The notes under the pieces were generated by a model. That model was given only the letters and a program-made list of their open reading frames with translations, made no database searches and was not told where the DNA came from. Shown in pieces: positions 61,518-64,000 of a stretch of 64,000 nucleotides of DNA. Origin of the DNA: UBA11612 sp963662375 (lineage in GTDB: Bacteria; Pseudomonadota; Alphaproteobacteria; Rhodospirillales; Rhodospirillaceae); the NCBI GenBank assembly GCA_963662375.2, contig CAXXRP010000015.1, positions 372,001-436,000 of the forward strand. Reading direction: 5' to 3'. Each line of letters begins with the position of its first letter. Position 1 is the stretch's first letter. The position numbers were made by a program, and so were the translations under genes.

Positions 61518-61760
61518 ATGACTAATGATCCTAATAGCTTGGACACCAAGGCGGAAGGGGGGGTGCAGCCTGCTGGTGTGCGGGTGACCGCGCCCAAATG
61601 TGTGCGGTGTAAGCAACCCGTACAGGCGCGGTACCGGCCGTTTTGTTCGCAGCGGCGCATGGATGCTGACTTGGGAGCCTGGGTGTCGGGCGCCTACAGC
61701 GTGGCAACGGCAGATGGTCCGGGGCCCCATTCAGAAGAGGACGGCCAGGAAGAGCAGTAA
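61518..61760 (+). CDS. yacG: YacG-like DNA gyrase inhibitor / zinc-ribbon protein, fourth Cys missing
   Basis: 80 aa. YacG signature: C28-x2-C31 (CVRCKQPVQARYRPFCS), C43, and WVSGAYSV. The zinc ribbon should be C-x2-C ... C-x3-C, but the fourth position is Arg47 (CSQRRMDADLG; the family has CSxRC). One base (TGC to CGC) explains the change. An N-terminal tail with an eight-G run (61556-61563) is longer than usual. Function: binds and inhibits DNA gyrase in E. coli; here the missing ligand may disable zinc binding. Confidence 0.85.
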   Translation: MTNDPNSLDTKAEGGVQPAGVRVTAPKCVRCKQPVQARYRPFCSQRRMDADLGAWVSGAYSVATADGPGPHSEEDGQEEQ

Positions 61761-61921
61761 TGTGGCGCTACTGGCTCGGGCGGCGAGGCTGGGCACAACG
61801 ACTGTTTAAAAGCCTAAAAACTTAGTGATCTCAGGCGGTTCGTAAAATTCTCGCGGGCTGGACAGGGCCAATGTTCTCTTTTATAAAGCGCCGCCTTTCC
61901 CAAGGTGCGGCAGATTCAAGT

Positions 61922-61997
61922 GCCCAGGTAGCTCAGTTGGTAGAGCAAGGGACTGAAAATCCCTGTGTCGGTGGTTCGATTCCGCCCCTGGGCACCA
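61922..61997 (+). tRNA. tRNA-Phe (anticodon GAA)
   Basis: 76 nt with encoded CCA. Acceptor GCCCAGG / CCTGGGC; D-arm GCTCAGTTGGTAGAGC; anticodon stem GGGA/TCCC around CTGAAAA (anticodon GAA); T-arm GGTGGTTCGATTCCGCC. It follows yacG, a familiar order. Confidence 0.98.
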
Positions 61998-62173
61998 CGT
62001 TCTGTTCTCCTGCTACAGAAATATTGCCCCATTTTACATTAAAAGTTTATACGATGCGGCAATTATTGTGCGGCGCACAAGTTCCTTAGATCCGAAGCAC
62101 AAGGTGCCTAATTTTTTTAGTTTTATGGCCAGTTGGGAAAGTCAGTTTTGTCGCAATTTGTTACCAAACTATC

Positions 62174-62202
62174 CTGATGTAACTTGCTCTTATCGCTATA
62201 AT
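62174..62202 (+). promoter_or_regulatory. putative promoter of the PF03640-type remnant
   Basis: A consensus -10 TATAAT at 62197-62202 with CTGATG 17 bp before it as a weak -35 (62174-62179). It is in the AT-rich stretch after tRNA-Phe and about 85 bases upstream of the remnant ORF. Confidence 0.4.
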
Positions 62203-62285
62203 ACTAGACACGTGTATAGTGAACTTGACCCCTGGTCTTAAATAGGGGCCTGTGGCACTGAACTTCAATATGGTGGAGGGAGGGA

Positions 62286-62482
62286 ATGATTTCCGCGTGT
62301 CAGGGTGAGTGCCTCGAAGAGTTTGCACCACTTAAGGCGACGCCTGACGCGCAGCCTTGGGGCGACACTGGACCGTTGTTGATCGGGGTGATGGCACTTT
62401 GCAGTGGGCCTATAGGAGTTATCCGCTGTACCAATACAAGGCCGACAAGGCACCGGGCGATGCCATTGCACATGACATTTAG
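62286..62482 (+). pseudogene. remnant of a PF03640/COG4315-type 'secreted repeat' lipoprotein, frameshifted
   Basis: First frame from ATG 62286: ISACQGECLEEFAPLKATPD, ending AQPWGD. After a duplicated AC (GACAC) the frame changes and reads WTVVDRGDGTLQWAYRSYPL, then YQYKADKAPGDA, to TAG 62482. This matches the repeat of Lipoprotein_15 (C-x-G-x-C, then W-T-V-V..DGT-x-QWAY-x-x-x-PLY-x-y-x-x-D-x-x-PGD). The N-terminal lipobox and first half-repeat are missing, so it is a truncated, broken relic. Confidence 0.75.
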
Positions 62483-62554
62483 GAGTTGACAGACGGCCGG
62501 ACAGGCATGTTTTGGCGGGTGGCGCTACCTTCAGCGTAGTACCTATAAAAACTG

Positions 62555-62589
62555 AACCGCGCTGACTGCAAGGTTGGCGCGGTTTTTTT
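62555..62589 (+). terminator. intrinsic terminator after the lipoprotein remnant
   Basis: AACCGCGC (62555-62562) / GCGCGGTT (62577-62584), 8-bp stem, followed by seven T. Ends the transcript from the 62197 promoter. Confidence 0.85.
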
Positions 62590-62707
62590 GATTTAGAGGC
62601 CTAGGGCGAGGGGGCTGGTGTCGGCTATCTGTTCGGCGCTAATTTCTGCTAATCACTCTTAGTTTTGATTACATTTTGCCCAAAAACTCCAACTAAATAC
62701 TCACTAT

Positions 62708-62735
62708 TTGTATTGCGAATGACACGCATTATCTA
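62708..62735 (+). promoter_or_regulatory. possible promoter of the porin gene
   Basis: TTGTAT (62708-62713) and TATCTA (62730-62735) with 16 bp between, 57 bases before the porin ATG, in an AT-rich segment. Weak matches; candidate only. Confidence 0.3.
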
Positions 62736-62791
62736 GTATGTGGTGGGCCGGCATAACTCCCACCTCTTGGAACGATCTGGAGAGCACTCCT

Positions 62792-64000
62792 ATGCAAGGC
62801 AACGCTATTTGCTGGCACCGCCGGGCTTTATCCGCTGTCCTTGTGACCACAACCGCTCTTTTCAGCCTAGCGACTCACCCTACGCTCGCCGCGCCTACGA
62901 TGGAAGAGATGTGGGAGATTATTCAGAAGCAGCAAAGTCAAATTGAAGCGCTAACGAAGCAATTGGAAAGCGCGGACGCCAAAGTTGAGGCCACCGCTGC
63001 GGCGGTTGAGGATGTGGCGATGTTTCGCGGCTCAATGCAGTCCGGGGGGTGGTGGGACCGCACCAGTATCGGCGGGTACGGCGAGCTGCACTACAACAGT
63101 GGCAAACCCGACCGTCTCGACTTCCACCGTTTTGTATTGTTCGTCGGACATCAGTTTACTGATCGGCTGCGGTTGCACACCGAGTTAGAAGTGGAGCATG
63201 CGCTTGTTGAGGATACCGATGACGGGAGCGGTCCCGGCGAGGTCGGGCTTGAACAAGCTTGGATCGAGTACGACTTCACACAGCAGATCTTAGGCCGAGC
63301 CGGTCTTTATCTTTTGCCGGTCGGCATTATCAATGAAACCCACGAGCCACCTAGTTTCTATGGTGTGGAGCGAAACCGGGTTGAATCAAACATCATTCCC
63401 TCCACGTGGTGGGAAGGCGGTGCCGGCGTAACCTATCGGTTAGCCAATGGATTGCAGGTGGATGGTCACGTGCACGGCGGCCTCGATGTGCCGGTCACCG
63501 GTGGCAACGCTTTTCGTATTCGCAAAGGACGACAGAAGGTGGCTCAATCGACCTTGCGGGAACCAGCTTTCACCGGCCGCATCAAGTATACGGGCATTCC
63601 CGGGGTCGAACTTGCCACTTCGTTTCAATATCAAACTGATCTTACTCAGGGCGATCCTGGTGATTCCAAAACAAGCGCCACGCTTTGGGAGGCCCATGCG
63701 GTCGTGGAGCGTGCGGTTACGTCGGATATCAGACTGGGGCTGCGCGCGCTCTATGCGCGTTGGGATCTCAATGGTCCGGGCGCGGCAGCTGCTGGCCGCG
63801 ATCACCAATACGGTTGGTATGTAGAACCCTCCGTACGCTTTGCTACGGCGGCGGGCGATATCGGTCTTTTCGGCCGCTACAGCGAGGACGACAGTACCGC
63901 TGGGGATGCAGTCGCCTCCAAGTTTAAACAAATCAGCGTCGGCTCCAACTACTGGATTCATCTAAACGCTGTTCTAAAATTGGAGTACGAATTCCAAAAT
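62792..64000 (+). CDS. outer-membrane porin (OprP/OprO-like), 3' end outside the window
   Basis: Frame from ATG 62792 is open for 403 codons to the window edge, so the protein is partial. Signal peptide about 1-34 (ending HPTLAA), then a coiled-coil (MWEIIQKQQSQIEALTKQLE), then a beta-barrel: GGWWDRTSIGGYGELHYN, DFHRFVLFVGHQFTDRLRLH, EVGLEQAWIEYDF, GLYLLPVGIINETHEPPSFY, many aromatic-rich strands. It resembles phosphate-selective-porin O/P-type proteins found in marine proteobacteria. Substrate unknown. GGAG lies 10 bases before the ATG. Confidence 0.85.
   Translation, partial: MQGNAICWHRRALSAVLVTTTALFSLATHPTLAAPTMEEMWEIIQKQQSQIEALTKQLESADAKVEATAAAVEDVAMFRGSMQSGGWWDRTSIGGYGELHYNSGKPDRLDFHRFVLFVGHQFTDRLRLHTELEVEHALVEDTDDGSGPGEVGLEQAWIEYDFTQQILGRAGLYLLPVGIINETHEPPSFYGVERNRVESNIIPSTWWEGGAGVTYRLANGLQVDGHVHGGLDVPVTGGNAFRIRKGRQKVAQSTLREPAFTGRIKYTGIPGVELATSFQYQTDLTQGDPGDSKTSATLWEAHAVVERAVTSDIRLGLRALYARWDLNGPGAAAAGRDHQYGWYVEPSVRFATAAGDIGLFGRYSEDDSTAGDAVASKFKQISVGSNYWIHLNAVLKLEYEFQN

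Noticed and set aside
1..64000. CRISPR array, prophage, restriction or toxin-antitoxin system
   Set aside because: No regularly spaced repeats, phage structural genes, methylase/nuclease pairs or toxin-antitoxin pairs were seen. The HNH protein at 18,034 belongs to a common chromosomal family.

Overview
The window looks like a chromosomal segment of an alphaproteobacterium, most likely of the Rhodospirillales or a relative. Evidence is gene content and order: CobS/CobT-type cobaltochelatase subunits next to a J-domain protein, BolA and rpmB; aroK-aroB-CorC beside an xerD cluster; a plant/alphaproteobacterial-type GshA; UbiA, UbiD and Coq7 of ubiquinone synthesis; a DUF3035 (BamF-like) lipoprotein; and a short RNase E/G followed by yacG and tRNA-Phe. 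Base composition is moderately GC-rich. Genes are tightly packed, with many ATGA/GTGA overlaps.

Layout. 1-4.5 kb: pgk converges on accA, then a Nudix hydrolase, an unrecognised two-gene operon and rpmB with a clear terminator. 4.6-10.2 kb: a LysR remnant, cobT and cobS, a J-domain protein, bolA and a tandem pair of DUF2889 genes. 10.3-17 kb: a broken DJ-1/PfpI gene, corC-like, aroB-aroK, and divergently a microprotein, a 630-aa exported protein and xerD. 17-26 kb: gluQ, an HNH protein, rraA-like, coq7, dsbB, a YqaA-type membrane protein, then a scarred patch (shattered flavin oxidoreductase, tRNA-Leu, transposase remnant) before queE-queD-queC, a PAS-domain scrap, marR and a lipoprotein. 26-38.4 kb: a run of mostly rightward housekeeping genes: maoC, ribF, ileS, lspA, a BamF-like lipoprotein, an M16 peptidase pair, pgi and mutL. 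38.4-39.2 kb: decayed sequence. 39-50.8 kb: rsmD, a pseudouridine synthase, a C26 peptidase-like amidase, tadA, purD, xseA, an M23 peptidase, lpxK, a DUF374 acyltransferase, pmbA and ubiD. 51-55.9 kb: a GAF/HD-GYP remnant with a structured leader, ubiA, rsmE, gshA, chorismate mutase and a MAPEG protein. 56-60 kb: a polyamine locus (ornithine decarboxylase with a long leader carrying a small ORF, then a deoxyhypusine-synthase-like enzyme) and panE. 60.3-64 kb: RNase E/G, yacG, tRNA-Phe, a broken PF03640-type lipoprotein remnant and a porin that runs off the window.

Themes. Housekeeping genes are intact, but sensory, regulatory and catabolic genes (LysR, DJ-1/PfpI, flavin oxidoreductase, PAS, GAF/HD-GYP, PF03640 lipoprotein, a transposase, a small membrane protein) are repeatedly broken. 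This suggests ongoing gene loss in a lineage shedding accessory functions; unpolished sequencing error is the main alternative for single-base lesions but not for the missing segments. The most interesting intact system is the polyamine locus: a roughly 0.5-kb leader with a well-primed 44-codon ORF ahead of ornithine decarboxylase, followed by a DHS-like gene expected to extend putrescine.
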